64,000 bases of DNA, taken from NCBI GenBank assembly GCA_950106755.1, contig OX467091.1, positions 14,525,538 to 14,589,537 on the forward strand, read 5' to 3'. Within the stretch, counting starts at the first letter, position 1. Each line of letters opens with the position of its first letter. This DNA comes from Climacium dendroides (taxonomy: Eukaryota > Streptophyta > Bryopsida > Hypnales > Climaciaceae). The translations under genes and the position numbers were made by a program. The notes under the pieces are model-generated. The model saw only the letters and a list, made by a program, of their open reading frames with translations. It was not told the origin of the DNA and ran no database searches. This document shows positions 36,703-50,160 of this stretch, one piece after another.

Positions 36703-39700
36703 ATGGAAGAAAACAGAGCTTTACGCATCGACCAGGTGCAGCACCATCATCTTGTGACGGCAGGGCTGCCACTCTCCGAAGCAATGCGCTTCCACGAGCA
36801 GCTGCAATCCATCTTGTCTTCATCGAGGAGCTTCACCACGACTTGGCAACGCATCTCACAGGAGCTTCTCAAGCCTCAGCATCCGTTTCCTCTCCACCAG
36901 CTCATGTACTACTCCACATATTGCGATTGGGACACAGACTTGAATGGACCGCCGCTGGGATGGATCCCTACACCGTGAGTACCGTAGCTCTCCTTCAACT
37001 ACACAAATCTCCAGGTCCGGGTTGCATCTTGGTTGCATCTTGGTTGTGTATTCTTACGATAAATGACATCAAAACATTCTTGAATGGGAAGGCAGGGGGT
37101 CCTTCTAGAGTAGCATTGTAACAAGAATATATTTGTGTTACAGTGGCCCATAATACAAGGGCCAGCTTGCATTCAAGATGTCCTACACTGAAAGGAGTCT
37201 TTTGACTCATGGAAAGCAAAGGGTCTCTGCCTTGAAGTTCATCAATGTTATGGTACTTAGAGTTGGCAGTGTAATTTTGTTATCAAATTTTCTTGGGACA
37301 CAGTATGTTTTTTATGAATGCTGAAGATCACTTCTTCTGAAGCCAAAACCTAGCTTACTGCTCAAAGAAACTCCCTATTCTGCATCTTGTGAACCTGAAT
37401 ATTGAAGCAACGATGTGTTTGAGCGTCTTTTGATGTGGTATTTTGGGGACATTCTCATGTTTTTAGAAATTCGTTGGCCAAAATTTTGTCATTCTACTAA
37501 TCAATCCCTAAAATTGGAGCATTGATATGTTTGAACTTCCTTGATGTGGAATTGCATTGGCCGTGATGCAGGGAATTTGCACGGCAATCCAATCTGGGGC
37601 GGCTTCTGGAGAGAAAGGGCCTTGCGATACTGGGGAAGAGGTACCGTAGTCCCACTGAAAGCTTACCGGAGCTTCAGTATTGGTCCGTTGAACACCCTGA
37701 GGTACGTTTTTCATGGTTTGCGACGCACATTGTTTGGGAATTCAGTCACTAGCTTGTGGTTGCAAATCAGGTTCTGTGGGAAGGTCTATTTGGCCTTAAA
37801 TTTGGTGCAGTGGTTTTGCAAGTGGTGAGAGGAGTGGCTTTCTGTTTTTGGTTTAGGGTGTAGGGTTTAAGGCAATGTCCTTTAGTGATTCTGGTGATAT
37901 GATCCTTTCACTTGACCCCTTCTAAATTATTATTGTCACATTATAATCAATTGAATTGGTTATTTAGAACCATGAATCAATCGTCTTTGAGGGGTATGGT
38001 TTAAGACTTAGGGTTTAGGATTTAGGGTTTGGAGAGCATTGGGTTGGCAAGAGCGAGGGAGCTTTGCAATGAAATTGAATTTTTTTATGGTCATATTCGT
38101 TGCACTGGTGGAATTGGTGCCCATGGTAAGGCTTACAACAATGACCTGGTGCAACTAAAACCTCAAATTGGCGGGCTGAACCTTAAGTCTACATCTATCG
38201 TAGCTTTTAGAGTTCTGAACCTCACATTTTGGCTCTTTAAAAATTATCATTTCAGCAAATATGACCCTCCCAACTTAGATTTTGGACACCTCCCTAAAAC
38301 TTTTGGCAGTTTGAAATGCGCCAATCTATTGAACAGGAGGTTTTGTCTTGTTGCAGCAATATTTTCCACTTGTGTGGGATGAGCAGAGTGTGGTATTTCA
38401 CCAACAACCACGGTGTTTTTTGGACGCAAGTAACAAGGCTGGTCCAGGAGGGGTGTGGCTTCCGGGTGCTCATTTGAATGTAGCCGAGTGCTGCCTGGCT
38501 TCAAAAGGCATTAAATCGGACTCCAGCATTGCTATCGTATATCGCAATGAGGGTGAAGATGAGCTACCCGTGGGGACAATTACACTGTCCGAACTCCGGG
38601 CGAATGTTAGGTACCCGCATATGACTTTGGTATCCTTCAAGAATTTGGTCTATTTCCTTCATAGGGATGCAGATAAGAAGTAGTCGAAAATCTACCCTAT
38701 TGAGATATTCTAGAAAATGTAAGCATGTTACAAGTGGCAGAGTTTACGGTCGAAATCATCTTACATGGCGTTACAATTGACAGGGTTTATTGTGTCGACG
38801 TTTTCCAGAGTTTCTCTTTTGGGAGGGAAGGGGTTTTCTATTATTGAAAAAGGATTGATTTTGTCCTCTCATGGATTTATGATGCAATTGATGCTTTATG
38901 GTTTGTTGAACAGTCACGTAGCAAACGCACTTGAAGCGGTTAGATTCAAGAAAGGGGATGCAATTGCCATCGATATGCCCATGAACGTACATGCAGTCAC
39001 CGCATACCTGGCCATCATCCTTGCAGGGTGTGTTGTTGTCTCTATTCCTGATAGCTTTGTTGCTCAGGAGATTGCAGTTCGCGTTCGCCTCTCTCAGGCC
39101 AAGGCTGTTTTCACACAGGTTTGCACGTTTACACTCTGCACTTCCAAAGTCTGTGTATATTAAAAGTAGTAGTTTATGCGTAAATTTTATCTCTTAAAGA
39201 CTTGCATGTTGCATTCAATGTGGATGTGTCAGGATGTCATTCGAAGAGGAGGAAAGAGTCTCCCACTTTACAGGTATGCATTCTGTTCTTGGCAAGATTT
39301 AGCCTGTAAGTTGAAGTCCTTTACTCAAAATGTACCAACGGAAAGAAGAAATCGTAACCGACATTTGAATGATAGATATTTGTTTTGGAAATTGCTCTAA
39401 TCAACTAATAGCCTCCAAAACCTACTAGAATTTGGAGGGTTTAGCAACGTTTTAGCAACGTTTGAAACATTTGTGGCAACGTTTTGGAAGATGCTTTGGC
39501 AATGTACGTTTTTTCAGCAAAAATGAAATTTTTTTAACATATTTTAGTAAACACGCAACATTTTTCAGCAAACATGTTAGAAAACGTTGTTCACTTAGCA
39601 AAGTTGAATGTCAATTGTGGAATCACGTTATTGTGTTTAACGTTCAAACGTTGCTATAAACGTTGTTGTCTGAGGTGAATTATAGTAGTGAAAGTCGATT

Positions 39701-42700
39701 TTCTATTTTGATTCGGGCACTTAAGGTTTAAGAAATATGATGAACCTTTTTCTTTTTCTGATAATCTATGTTATGTGGCAGTCGCGTGGTTGAGGCTCGA
39801 ACTCCACTTGTAATCGTTATTCCCGCTGACGGCAAGGCATCCAGCCTGAGGCTCAGGGACGGTGACATGCTATGGAATGAGTTTATGGCGCATGCAGACC
39901 AAGTGAGCAGGTCACAGTAGATACCATTACTTATGACAATATTGCTATGATTGACTTTGCTTCTCTTCAAAGCCCTCGGTCTTTTATAATTCAAGGAGTT
40001 AGGCAGACAACTGTTTCTTAATAGTTGTGAAATGCGAAATGCCACCTCCCCGTAACATGTTGTAGCCACATTGTTTCAGGCCAGACGAATACAGAGCCGT
40101 TGTGCAATCTATGGATTCTTATACCAACATACTATTCTCATCTGGCACTACTGGTTAGTGCTCACTTCTGAAGTTCATATACAAGGCCCCTCTCTAGGGA
40201 TTTGCGATGTTTGAGAATTATTTGCTAACCTGAAAGTTTATCTTAGCTCTTGGTATACGTAATTCTCCTCATCTGCATTAGTAAGTTCAGTATCTATCTT
40301 TACGTCTGCTGCACTGGGTTCTATTCCAAAGTCGTCTAAGTCAGTCTTTGCTTCTTTTCATGTTGTCATCAAGTAAGACTGTGTGCTTGAACAGGGTTTT
40401 CAATTCAATTAGACTTTATCAAGTACTTTTAGACAACATCATAAGGAGAATCTTCTCCATGAATCACGGGGTGCTCTCACTAGGATCATAAGGAGCGCAC
40501 AGAGGTCTCCCTATCACTTTGAACTATGGAGAATTGGAGACCTCTCAATGAATCATGGGAGAAATTCTCTTTTCATGAAACCTAAATTTCTTGGAACAGT
40601 CTCATTCTACTAAAAACCATGCTCTTGTTACAGTCTCTCTGGATTATCTGATTACAATCTCTGCGTTGTTTCAGGAGAACCGAAGGCCATACCATGGACT
40701 CACCACACACCGCTGAGATGCGCAGCAGATGCTTGGGCACACCTCGATGTCAGAAGAGGAGATGTCATCTGTTGGCCAACTAATCTGGGCTGGATGGTGG
40801 GACCGATGATATTGTACTCTGCCTTTCTGAATGGTGCAACGTTAGCTCTTTACAACGGTTCTCCTCTTGGTCGAGGTTTTGGAAAGTTCATACAGGTAAT
40901 CACAATCCAACTCTCTTCAATTAACTTGACTGCCACACAATGTTCAGATGCGCACCTCAAATGTCAACGGTCTCCATTCACCGTTCCTCTTCGTTTTTGA
41001 ACTGCTTCGTGTCGAAGCAAAAAATAGAAATCCACTTTGGAAGCTAATAGTCGATTATTGCAACCTGCAAATCATGTTCAGAAATGAAGTGTATGACTTT
41101 TACTTTCTATAACACTTATGTTACCTTCTTTGATGATTCCTAAATGATTTGTTTCAACTCCTACAGATATGGGAGTGGCAACTTTTGACCATTTGGGGTT
41201 AACTGTTTTTGGTGGTTTACAAATGTGAAGATTCTTATTACTTGGTAATGGGGTGATTGCAGGATGCCAATGTCGTTGTACTAGGAACGGTTCCCAGTCT
41301 TGTCAGGACCTGGAAAGAGAGCGACTGTATGGCCAATCTGGATTGGTCTTCCATTCGGTATGTGCGTCACTTCATTAATTTCTTACTCTCAGACACGTAA
41401 TCTCAGGCTTAATCAGTGTTCTGATACATTCATCCATATTCTACGGGCGCTTATGCTGACAACTCACATAGTATCTACACTAGCAGCAGAATTTTCCAAT
41501 ATTTGCAGGGTACTCTTTGCTTTCTACAGAATTGCTATACTCCGCATTACTGCCCGGAAACAAGTCTAAGCTAGCTTAAAGTGGAAGTTGTCGCAACCAA
41601 GTTCATCTTTTCTTAGCATGTTTAACGACAGTACAGGGCTTTCGGTTCATCTGGAGAAACATCCAGTGTGGATGATGATCTCTGGTTAAGTGCCAAGGGT
41701 GGATATAAACCAGTTCTGGAATGTTGAGGAGGCACGGAATTAGGAGCCATGTATCTTGGTGGCAATCTGGTGCAGCCCCAAGCCTTCGCCGCTTTCAGTA
41801 CCCCGGGAATGACCTGTCAGATCCTAATTCTGGACGACTCTAGCAATCCACATGTGAGCACTCAGAATCTGGCAGAGGAGATGACAACCCACATTTGCAT
41901 CACAAACCTAAACCCCCGTTAGATTGACATAGTTCTTATCGATAAGTTAATGAACACAATTAACATTTAGTACTCATGTTGATTTCATGTTTAGTTTATA
42001 TTAAGTGTAATATAAATGGTGTTCATTTCCTCTTAGTGTGATGTTAGTATCTTTAGCATTAAATTTGATATTAAATTAGCAATTATTAAGTCAACATTAA
42101 CTTGAAATTGTTAGAACATTATTTTTAGTGTCAATCTTATGTCCTTTTAGATTAACTTACCATTGATAAGTTTGTTAATCTACTGAGGGATATTTTGAGA
42201 AGTGTGTAGATGTTACTCAAAGAGATACTTGATTGGGCTTTCATGTGACTTTAACGCAGCTTTCCTTTGGTTGACCTGTGATTATTGGTGATCTATTAAC
42301 AGCCAGATGAGGCGGCCTGTACTGGCGAATTAGTTCTCCATCCTCACATTTTTGGAGCATCAAGCACTCTTCTCAATGCCGATCATCACAAAGTCTACTT
42401 CCACGGGATGCCCTTCTTCAACGGAAAGGTGATTGAATGTCATTCAACACAAACTGTGTTTTGAACGTTGTTGCTTTTCTTTACTCCATAACAAATATGT
42501 TAGAAACTTTCAGAAGCTGGAGATGAAAATTAGTTCTTTCCGAACCCACCCTATTCCTTGGTGCAGCCACTGAGACGCCATGGAGATATCTTTCAAAGAT
42601 TTCATGGAGGTTTTTATCGAGCTCGTGGACGGTCTGACGACACAATGAACCTCGGTGGCATCAAGGTCAGTTGTAATCGACCCTGTTTCTATCACTTTAT

Positions 42701-43950
42701 GAATATACATTCCCTGTCCTGTAGAAACACGAAATGAACTTGTTAATGGCAATCAAGGACGTGGTTATAAAACCAATTTGCGAAGGTAGAATCTACTGAG
42801 ACGATGGGTACGAACTTGCAAATAATTTTTGATAACCATGGCCTTGATTGCAAGTTACTGGACATAATGTCAATGCAAATGGCATTTCTAGCTTACAACC
42901 AAATTTTGATCCTTCCAAAAATCATTTTTGGTATTTAATTTACAAAATCCAACTACAGAATTTTAAAAACCATATTGTTTAATATGTTCTACCCTCAAAA
43001 TTTCAGCCTTTGAGTCTAAATATGTTAGGAGATCAAAGCAGTCAATGTTTTAGACTTCAATGCTCTTCAACCTTGAATGTAAGTTTGTGCACTTGAATGT
43101 CACTCACTACATATCTTCTTAAGCAGATTAGTGTGTTGAAAGTACAATTAAAGGCTTGCATTATGGGTTTGGATCCACTTCCTCTCAACCGTCGACACTC
43201 ACCCACATCATCCTCAAAATCCTGCATTGGCATTATGTGGCAAAAAGTAGTCTCCTTCTAAACCTCCGATGCTCTTTCCAGGCTGGTGCTATTGAAATTG
43301 AACAAGTCTGCAACAAAGCTCACGACTCCGTTCAAGAAACCGCTGCAATCGCTGTACAGCCACCAGGGGGTGGTCCAGAGGAGCTAGTGATTGCGGCGGT
43401 GCTGAAACCAGGTTCCAACCTCAGCAACAGGGAGCTCCAGAAAGTTTTCTCCTCCTGTGTCGTATCCAATTTGAATCCCCTATTCAAGGTACGCAGCGAC
43501 TGATCACTGTTTTACGTAACATAGTGCCATTTTCTGGAACACTGGACTTTAGTACCCGAATGGTCAAATGTGGCTGGTTTCATATCTATTGGAGTTGAAA
43601 TTAATTATTTAGGAAGCTCCAAGGAAAGTAATAAATGTATCAATAGAAAGAAGGAATCATATACTACGTTTTTTCAACAATAGCAATATGTTTCGATACG
43701 TACTATAATCACCTATGAGCTTCCAAAATCAAATTTCTATTTCTATCTTGCACTCTCAAGGGTTAATTTTCGCGAGGAGGCTTTGAAGCTGTACCTGAAG
43801 TGGTTGGCGATGAGTTTGATCGTTATGCAGGTTAAGGCAGTGGCCGTTTTCTCAGAATTTCCACGGACAGCATCGAACAAGTTGCTCAGACGTGTGTTGA
43901 GAGTAGAATGCGTGAAAATTTTGTATCCTTCCCGGAAGTCTCGACTGTAG
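36703..43950 (+). CDS. Peroxisomal acyl-activating enzyme, AAE17/AAE18 type (14 exons, in-frame TGA)
   Basis: Fourteen exons join in one frame: 36703-36974, 37572-37701, 38357-38610, 38914-39118, 39233-39273, 39782-39910, 40080-40153, 40675-40895, 41263-41357, 41637-41853, 42303-42428, 42567-42665, 43282-43488 and 43831-43950. The total is 730 codons including TAG, close to the family's usual length of about 725. Features: AMP-binding loop SSGTTGEPKA at 364-373, [24 protein letters not shown] at 609-621, and the C-terminal adenylation lysine K707 ([10 protein letters not shown]). The protein ends in SRL, a canonical PTS1 peroxisomal signal. The family activates carboxylic acids to acyl-CoA; the substrate is unknown. 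One codon, 504 at 41725-41727, is TGA where relatives have the second Cys of the E-C-C-G-G-T-E motif. As written, translation stops after 503 residues, losing K707 and PTS1. It is therefore a nonsense allele, young pseudogene or sequence error. Splicing and downstream frame are otherwise perfect. Confidence 0.88.
37855..38035. repeat. Telomere-like TTTAGGG words in AAE intron 2
   Basis: Scattered ggtttaggg and tagggtttagg words occur near 37855-37870 and 38008-38033, resembling the plant telomere repeat. They are too few and irregular to be a true telomeric block. Confidence 0.4.
41918..42184. mobile_element. Probable decayed MITE in AAE intron 10
   Basis: The left end gttagattgacatag...cgataagttaa and the right end ttaacttacc...gttaatctac form a loose inverted repeat of about 35 bases with several mismatches. 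The interior is AT-rich. Limits are uncertain. Confidence 0.4.
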
Positions 43951-46618
43951 GAGAATGCCAGAACAATATAAAACAAAGGTGTGTAACGTGTGCAGTACAC
44001 CGAAAACTGTCCAACTAAGCATTTGAAGCGGTTGAGCAGGGTTTATTATTTATTTTTAAAGTTTCTGTTTAATTTGTTTCCAATTGAAAGAGGATTCCAA
44101 TGCATCTTAGCATATAGTTTTCGGACACCATGTATACTAAATTTTTTTATTAAAAGTTTGTAAAAGGATCATCTATAAAGTTATCTAATGAAAATGATGA
44201 AAAAACTAACATAGATGGTATGGGATTTATCAAATAATATTGTATTTTTATTTAAATATTTAGTTTTTTACAATATTAAAATTTAAGTTAAAAAAACTAA
44301 AAAAATTACATATAATTTTTTAGTTTTTTGAATTTCATTTATTTATTATTGTAGTTTACCTTATTTTAAACTGTCTAGCAATCTGTCTCTGTGCCCTGTG
44401 TGACCCTGGCACGAGTCTTCAACAATTTGAGAACGACGAGAAAGCGTTACCTTAGCAACGAAGACTGTGTGGTCTCTGCTTAACCCTGAATCTTTCTTGG
44501 ATTTTGCATATTTTCTGCTTATATCTTTACAGATATATATTATTTACCTCAATTTCATCAACTTCATCTTACAGGAAGTGTGGCTTTTTAGAAGTCAAGC
44601 ATTGGTTTGGATGAATGAGAAGCTATGTGGTCAAAAAAGCCCTTGTAACCTCTAAGTTGGTTTAGATGTCTTGGTTTAGAAAATGAAAGTGAAATGGGTT
44701 ACAATCCAAACTTAGATCAAGAATTATAGAGTTTGTAATTTACATACATAGTCTTGACATTTTCAACTTGCAAATCTTGGACAAGTGTAGATGGGGATGC
44801 AATTGAAAAAAGATAATAATAGATATGCATATCCAAAATTGTCACTAACCAAGCCTTGTCTAGATTCTTGCCTATAAAGAAGACCCTAATTCTATAGTAC
44901 AACATTTGAATACTAGAGTCTAGGTCTTGTTTATAATACACATCCATTTAGCACTTTGGAAATTCATAATTATTCATGTTGTATTCAAATAATGCATGCT
45001 AAATTACATTGGAATCATCTTTCATGTGCCAATAAGATTCAATAGAAATGAATTATCATATAGTAGAAATTATGAGTAACTATATCTAATGCAATGAGTG
45101 GCAATTACACATGCATTTGAGTTGATTGTCCCCAAACAAGTACTAAGTAGTAGAATTCAAAAATAATGTCCCACTACAATTTTGTAATTGTGATTCAAAG
45201 TCAACTATAGCTTGTTAAAAAATAATGTCCCAGGCACTACAATTTTGTAATTGCAATTCAAAGTCAACTATAGCTTAATCTAGTTCAATTGAGTTTTATA
45301 AAGGGCCAATACATTATTTAGAGATTTGAAACCATATACAATGAATTAAACCTTGAAGTAGAATGGTGACACAAAGGCCATGATGGCTCATTCTCCTACC
45401 CAATTGAATTTGAAAATTCAACCACAAATTGTAGAAAACTCAATTCATTTGCGCATTGCACATACAAAAAGTGAATTCAACTATGGATTGTAGAAAACTC
45501 AATTCATTTGTACACCACACATAGAAGGTGAGTTTTCCTCACTCATCCAAAATTTTCAACTATATTATGGCTTGATGGAGGAGGTCATAATACATTAGAC
45601 CTTAAAGTAAATGCAAACTCAAAGATTGTGATGGTTCATTCTTCTATCCAATTGAATTTTTTAAACTCAACCATGGATTCATTTGTAGAAAACTCAATTC
45701 ACTTTCTCACACGCATATGAGGGAAATTCTTTAAACTCACCTAAGATGTCTAGCTATGGGATGAATATCATAAATGATACCTCCCCCTTTGATGGTACAA
45801 CATGGTGTTCTAAACTCAGCAATAGCTAATTCTATTGTTGATTGAAGAAGATTCAACTTATTCAAACTTGATAAGTTCACACTTAATTAGAAACAAGTTC
45901 CAAAGGTAGCCATTTTTTGTGAAGTTATGAGACATGAATGGGGTTCACATTCAACTCCCTTGTACTTACACCCACATAAGGTACATTTTCTAAACTCCAC
46001 CATAATTTCCAACTAAACAATTTGTGTAAAAGAAGACTGCAATACATTAGACCTTGAAGGAGACTAGTACCTCAAGGGTTCTTCATACCTCAAGGGTTCT
46101 TTTGGCTCATTTGCTCATCCAATCAACCACAACTTGTGGAAAACTCAACTCACTTGTACTTACATCCACACAAGGTGTGAATTCAAAATTACACCCAAAT
46201 TTCCAGTTGGGCCTTCTCTACTAGAAGGGCCAACATACATTCGACCTTGAAGTAAGCTAGTACCTCAAGAGTTTCTTATGGCTAACTCTCTTACATGGAG
46301 AACCTTTCTTATTTTTCTTATTGCATATTCTTTATGTGCATGACTTGTAGCAATGGAGTTTGTAGGTGGACCCAATTTGAAGGACATTTTTTGAAAACTA
46401 TTGTTGGAAGTTGACATTTGTTAAGTGGCCATTCATTGTGACATGCATAAACCTCTCTAAGTGCATAGTCCCAACACCATAAACTAAAAAAAATTCTACG
46501 AATATTCAACTCAACCACAACATGTAGAATCCTTTAAGTCACTTGTGCTTGCATCACACAAGGTGCACTTTCTAAACTCCAAAATTCAGAATCCAGCCGC
46601 CCCATTTGGTGGCCTCCG
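43951..46618. other. AT-rich intergenic DNA between AAE and SDR
   Basis: No gene. A roughly 64-bp direct duplication lies near 45163-45290 (cactacaattttgtaattg and following). A loose repeat of gtagaaaactcaattcattt appears at about 45432, 45488 and 45690. Old, diverged repeats. Confidence 0.5.
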
Positions 46619-49600
46619 TCAGTCCCACACCAGCAGCTGGCCGTCAGCCCAGAACTTCCCCGACGGTCCCCCGGGCGCCCTCAACGCCAGCCACACACCC
46701 GTTTTCACCGCCCCAGCCACATCCTCACTGCCCTTCCCGTCCGTCATGTCCGTCTTGGTGTAGCCGGGACAGAAGCTGTTCACGGTCACACTTGCTTGCC
46801 CTTCCCTGGGTCGCGCCCGCAACGCCCGATCCAAGACCGTCACGTAACAGTTCACCGCCACTTTGGACACGTTGTAGCTCGGGCTGCGCTCGGACCAGCC
46901 CTTGTCCTGCCAACGCCCGTGCTTCACGTCCTCCGTGAAAGAATTGACGAACTCATCGATCCTCGCCTCCGTCAGGTGGTTCCGGTCAGCCAGCTCCTCA
47001 CGATACTCGTTCCTCAACATCTGGGGACACACGGAACGAGAACGTCAATTTCGTTAAGTGGGCAGTATGCCATTGCTTCCAGGGAGCGTCCTGAAACCAA
47101 CCAAAATCTTTACTTGTGGCCTGAAATTAAACTTGGTGAAGATCTATGTCACAAATTTTGGTTTGTGCACTACTTCCAATTTCACGAAATTGACTTCCAA
47201 GGAGGCAATTAGTGGAAAGGAGGAAGGTCATGGAGGATAGGACTGTCTGAGTGTCGGCATCATTTGCGGCGTTGAAACCTATCAGTGTAGGAGTTTGACT
47301 CTCTTTCATTGGGAGATCAAGCAATAGAGATCACTGGAGGGATCATGATCACTACAACAGGTAGGAGCGGTTGACGCATATTGTCAATTATTTGTCAATT
47401 ATTTGACTAGTATTTGGCAATGGTTAGCAGCGGTTACGTATTTTAGCTTATCCCTGGAAGAACGCCTCTATCACCTATCACCCAAAAAGAATCTATCACC
47501 CGAATACGTGCATGCTTTGAATTCATCCAACAAGGAAATTGGGTACTGGGTGCATCGTTATTACCAATCAATGTAGGGAGTATGGGTTCCTTTCATTGGG
47601 AGATCGCTCAATAGAAGTCAATGAAAGGTTAGGTTAGTCTGTACAATTCAAACTCTTCGAAGATGAAACACTCTTATGCAGGTTGTGTCATGATGTCTTA
47701 TGCAATTGTTCAAATTAAGAGGTAACTAGACCGGTAACGTAAAGTCTCCATTCAGCATACAGTGAGGGAGTCAAAGGTTCCATTCACCACGCAAGTGAAG
47801 TTTGGTTTGTGCTCACTGTGGAAATACTTTGTCTATTGAAATTTGTTTTTTTGCAACTGGTTGTTAACTTAACGCAAACGAAGTGTGCAATGTGCAAAAT
47901 TTTAGATGGCCCATTTCTAGATTGCTGTAGGAAAAGGCTCAAAGTTCACATCTATGGTAAATGGAACTTCTCCCTGTCCCTTTCCCTTACCCTTGCTGTC
48001 TGGTGAATGGAGACTTTACATTATTACAGGGGCGGTTTCCAATCAAACTAAGTGGCGGGAGAATTTCGTCAAAGTCATGCTTACAACTCTTGTTACTAAA
48101 CAAACCAAGTTGGTTGATGGGAAGAGATGAGTACGTAACAGGGGTCAAAAGAGGAGACACAACCCCGGTCCTAACGGATTTGTTATCCTCTACCTGAAAT
48201 GCAGAACACGTAGAACTGGAACAGTACAGTAGAATGGAAGATCATGACAAGGGAGGAGCAAGTAAGTAAGTACGTACCCGGAGCAGGCCTGATCGAGAAG
48301 CGACGATAACAATCCGACCGCCAGCAGCAGATGGCCGAAAGATGGGCAACAGGGCTTCGGTCACGCGCTTCACACCGAAGTAATTCGTCTGCATCACCAG
48401 GTTCACATTCTCTTCGGTGACGGCTCGCTTCGCTACCCCAGCATTGTTGACCTGCACATAAGCAATCAGTCTACCCCAATCAAACTAGAAGAAGATTCAA
48501 ACCACAAGGTTGAGGAAACTAATAAAAACCATGAGAAACCGGGTCCCGTGCTTCTCACAGACCCGTCACCAACAAGAACTCATCTCTTCTAATCCATCAT
48601 CTTGGATAATTTGGCACAAACCGTACACATTTCAAACCACATTTCCCGTTTCATAAAATGCTTAAATTAACTCGAACCGAATGCCATTCCCAAATCACAC
48701 TCCTACAAACTGGTGAAATTGCTTGAAGCTAGTGATTCCAAGAACAGTACTTAAGATTGATTACGAATGGGCAGTACTGACCAGGATATCCAGCCCTCCG
48801 TAGGTTTGTTTCAGCCAGTTTGCAAAGGCGCCTGCAGACTCGTCGCTGTGCACATCCAGAGGATGGAAGGCGACCTCCAAGCCTTCACGCCGTAAAAGTT
48901 CCACCGCCTGCTTCCCCCGCCCCTCGTCTCTCGCAGTCAAAATAGTGGTGAGGCCATTCCTCGCAAGCTGGCGCGTCAGTTCGAAGCCAATGCCTTTGTT
49001 GGCACCCGTGATCACTGCCACCGTCTCCTTCGACCACCACCTTCACACACACAGACAAAGCCGCATCTCTTTATGCTTGTACAACAAAATCAAAACATAG
49101 ACTAAGTATGAATGCTCTACACACGGTATATCCGGAGTGTTAAAATTGGCAACGAAGAAAGATAATTTCACCTTCGTAATAACTATCAAAGGTAGAAGCT
49201 CAACGACAGGAAAAGTAGGCTAGAATAGTTGACGGCAGTCTTGGGGCGTTCCCACCAGATGCAGTATCTAGAAATTTAATGAGGTCTCAAACCTAGTTAT
49301 CAAAAGATCGTTTCCAGTGAAAGAGCTTAGTTTTCATCAGCTGGATGGATTTCTGAAAACATTCTAAGTCCAATGCCTTGTGAACCGTTATTGCACAGAT
49401 TCAGAAATAGGACATTGGTGGGATGCTCTTAGGCCCCACCTGCACCGACCAAAACAGTATCATACACTGTCCAAATAGAATACATAATTTAAGGCCTGTT
49501 AGGCAGCTAGAAATTCACTAACCTCCTATGCACCCGCTCTTGCAAGGTGACAGACCAAAAATTAGAGTATTCAATTTCACTAACTGTACAACGACTACTC

Positions 49601-50160
49601 TAGTTGATAAATTGCTGCTAATTCTTGCTACCGAATTGGTGCTGGATCTACATTCATTTCCGCACTGAATGTTTAACGTAATATATCCATAACCAGAATG
49701 GCCCAACATGCTAAACCTGCCTGCACCACGTGACGTCACTTGGGCAAAGCGAAGCCACCGACAAACAAATTCCAGTTTGGTAACGCTTCTACTTGCCTAT
49801 CAAACTCTTTCCACAGTAGCTTCGTGATTTCAACAAACACACTAAAACTCGCCACGACCATGATTACAACTACAAAATTTCACTCCGGTCCACCACTCTC
49901 CTCACTATTCCCTTCCAACTCTGCAACCATTCAGAAAAAAGAAAAGAAAATCCTTTCAACAAAAGCAACCCCACAGTCGGAAACTCAGATTCAAATGTGC
50001 CGAATACACATTGTACGCCGTACATCGCAACATTCTCTAACAGTCCCAAAGCTCAAAATCACAGTGATTTCTCAACTGATTTCAAATGGGGCGTAAGATT
50101 GGCAAGTTTCGTGCAGCATTTCAAACGAATGGGACCGTACCTCTTCGTGGCTCCCGCCAT
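46619..50160 (-). CDS. Classical short-chain dehydrogenase/reductase, carbonyl reductase / neomenthol dehydrogenase-like
   Basis: Four exons join in frame: 50141-50160, 48782-49040, 48278-48451 and 46619-47020, giving 284 residues. The first exon holds only seven codons (MAGATK plus a split Arg) and joins to WWSKETVAVITGANKGIGFE. The N-terminus is the typical plant form of this subfamily. The NADP(H) loop TGANKGIG is at 18-25, NNAG at 95-98, and the catalytic pair Y200-x3-K204 lies in SYNVSKVAV. CPGYTKTDMT follows in the usual place. The long insert before the catalytic Tyr (about residues 152-198) is characteristic of monomeric carbonyl-reductase-like SDRs such as neomenthol and salutaridine reductases. 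Substrate cannot be deduced. The last exon is markedly GC-rich compared with its surroundings. Confidence 0.92.

Noticed and set aside
37855..38035. True interstitial telomere block
   Set aside because: Only a few irregular TTTAGGG-like words are present.
41725..41727. Selenocysteine codon in the AAE gene
   Set aside because: Cys-to-TGA at a conserved site is suggestive, but land plants are thought to lack selenocysteine machinery and the residue is not catalytic in this family; a nonsense change or sequence error is simpler.
46545..47212. Plus-strand frames rich in Pro, Ser and Arg
   Set aside because: They are antisense shadows of the GC-rich last exon of the SDR gene.
47341..47420. Possible CACTACAA-type MITE end in SDR intron 3
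   Set aside because: Only one end-like word was found, without a matching inverse or target duplication.
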